From NCBI GenBank assembly GCA_017643165.1, contig JAEPNY010000001.1:186001-250000 (forward strand): a stretch of DNA of 64,000 nucleotides, in the 5' to 3' direction. Both the position numbers and the translations under genes were made by a program. Below are positions 62,947 to 64,000 of this stretch, in pieces. Origin of the DNA: Psychroserpens sp. (GTDB lineage Bacteria; Bacteroidota; Bacteroidia; Flavobacteriales; Flavobacteriaceae). The notes beneath the pieces were generated by a model. It did not search any database, was not told where the DNA came from, and worked only from the letters and a program-made list of their open reading frames with translations. The first letter of the stretch is position 1; every line of letters starts with the position of its first letter.

Positions 62947-63966
62947 ATGAAAATTATAGTACCAATGGCAGGTCGAGGATCAAGACTTCGCCCACATAGT
63001 TTAACAGTTCCTAAACCATTAATACCTGTAGCAGGCCAGCCAATCGTACATCGTCTTGTAAAAGACATTGTAAAAGTTTTAAAACAACCCATAGATGAGA
63101 TTGCATTTGTTTTAGGAGATCCTGCATGGTTTGGTGATGAAGTCGTTGATAGCTTAAAAGCATTAGCTCAGAGTTTAGGTGCAAAACCATCAATATATCG
63201 TCAAGACCAACCGCTAGGAACAGGGCATGCCATTATGTGTGCTGAGCCTTCATTATCAGGACCAGCTGTTATAGCTTATGCTGATACGCTTATTCGTGCC
63301 GAATTTGATCTCGATCCAGATGCAGATAGTGTGATATGGACCAAGCGTGTGACTAATCCTGAGGCCTATGGTGTTGTTAAGTTGAATGATAAAGATGAGA
63401 TTATAGAATTAGTTGAGAAACCGGAAAATTTTGTGAGCGATCAGGCGGTAATTGGGATTTATTATTTTAAGGATGTGGCTGTTTTAAAGGCCAAGCTACA
63501 AGAAGTTTTAGATCAGAACGTTATGAATGGTGGCGAATATCAAATTAATGACGGGATTAAACGCATGATGACTGATGGTAACATCTTTAAAACAGGTACA
63601 GTTGATGAGTGGATGGACTGCGGTAATAAGAACGTGACTTTAGATACCAATAGTAAAATGCTAGCCTTTATAAAATCGGATGGAGATGAACAGATGATAT
63701 CAGATTCTGTTGAAAATATCAATTCAGTAATTATAGAACCCTGTTATATTGGTGAAAATGTGATATTAAAGAATACATCTATTGGTCCTAATGTATCTAT
63801 TGGGAATAATTGTGTTATAGAGGATTCATCCGTTAAAAATAGCTTAATTCAGAACGATACAACTATTAAAAATGCTAATTTAGAGCTTGCTATGATTGGT
63901 AATCATGTTAAATTCGATGGTAACTTTACTGCAATCAGCATCGGTGATTATTCTGTTTTGGAATAG
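62947..63966 (+). CDS. sugar-1-phosphate nucleotidyltransferase with C-terminal beta-helix
   Basis: The 339-residue protein makes an NDP-sugar from a sugar-1-phosphate. The N-terminal domain has the signature MAGRGSRLRPHSLTVPKPL, LGTGHAIMCA, AYADTL (metal site) and VEKPENF; it resembles glucose-1-phosphate thymidylyl- and mannose-1-phosphate guanylyltransferases. The C-terminal 80 residues form hexapeptide turns (CYIGENVILKNTSIGPNVSIG). The nucleotide and sugar cannot be told by eye. It is distinct from rfbA at 10.5 kb, which lacks the beta-helix. The gene ends 34 bases before the window edge. Confidence 0.88.
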   Translation: MKIIVPMAGRGSRLRPHSLTVPKPLIPVAGQPIVHRLVKDIVKVLKQPIDEIAFVLGDPAWFGDEVVDSLKALAQSLGAKPSIYRQDQPLGTGHAIMCAEPSLSGPAVIAYADTLIRAEFDLDPDADSVIWTKRVTNPEAYGVVKLNDKDEIIELVEKPENFVSDQAVIGIYYFKDVAVLKAKLQEVLDQNVMNGGEYQINDGIKRMMTDGNIFKTGTVDEWMDCGNKNVTLDTNSKMLAFIKSDGDEQMISDSVENINSVIIEPCYIGENVILKNTSIGPNVSIGNNCVIEDSSVKNSLIQNDTTIKNANLELAMIGNHVKFDGNFTAISIGDYSVLE

Positions 63967-64000
63967 TTATTGGAATTACTCAAATCAAAAGTGATATAAT

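Noticed and set aside
1-64000. tRNA genes, CRISPR arrays, transposases, long direct repeats or phage genes
   Set aside because: None seen; gaps between genes are all under 200 bases and hold no cloverleaf, regular repeat or transposase frame that I could see.

Overview
The window looks like chromosome from a flavobacterium (Bacteroidota, probably a marine Flavobacteriaceae; genus not determined). The grounds are AT-rich DNA; the -7 promoter motif TAnnTTTG with little Shine-Dalgarno signal; a SprE/PorW-type lipoprotein of the type IX secretion/gliding system; Bacteroidota-restricted families (DUF4837, DUF5687, DUF6341-like, DUF6427-like, DUF4254); and an atp operon that lacks the beta and epsilon genes. 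There are 63 intact protein genes and one 3' gene fragment. No tRNA, rRNA, CRISPR array or insertion sequence was seen, and no gene-free gap exceeds 300 bases.

Left flank (1-8.5 kb): the end of an unknown gene, then pgk, an MltD-like transglycosylase with two LysM modules, a DUF4837 lipoprotein, tatA on the minus strand (a hairpin terminator lies between them), an M23 peptidase, a GH3-like adenylating enzyme, and a 562-residue protein whose C-terminal part resembles nucleoside phosphorylases.

The centre (8.5-42.4 kb) is a large surface-polysaccharide locus. It encodes Wzz-like chain-length control, dTDP-rhamnose synthesis (rfbB, A, C, D), UDP-ManNAcA (wecB, wecC), UDP-glucuronate (ugd) and UDP-xylose (uxs). 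It also has a flippase, three polymerase/ligase-like membrane proteins, two GT4 glycosyltransferases, a WecG/TagA transferase, an initiating polyprenyl glycosylphosphotransferase, a hexapeptide acyltransferase, an asparagine-synthase-type amidotransferase and a CapK/PaaK-like adenylating enzyme. Within it lies a sulfation cassette: a DUF2061 protein, cysC, cysD and cysN make PAPS, a sulfotransferase uses it, and cysQ removes the PAP by-product. No sulfate-reduction gene is present, so a sulfated exopolysaccharide is the likely product. Embedded in that cassette are a lipoprotein-type inorganic pyrophosphatase and a DUF4956, CotH-kinase/beta-helix and VTC polyphosphate-polymerase triad. This sulfate-plus-phosphate assembly is the most unusual part of the window.

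Right flank (42.5-64 kb): purD, two small-to-medium membrane proteins, upp, a DUF4254 protein, a GT9 glycosyltransferase, a PaaE-like flavin/2Fe-2S reductase, a DUF2059 protein, and an ABC exporter pair (DUF5687 permease plus ATPase). These are followed by sprE, a bactofilin, atpZ and a second small membrane protein, then atpB-E-F-H-A-G. The atp run has strong intercistronic hairpins where subunit stoichiometry changes and ends at a clear terminator. Last come a small lipoprotein, a second flippase, dut and a sugar-1-phosphate nucleotidyltransferase with a C-terminal beta-helix.

All family assignments rest on reading motifs by eye. No database search was run.
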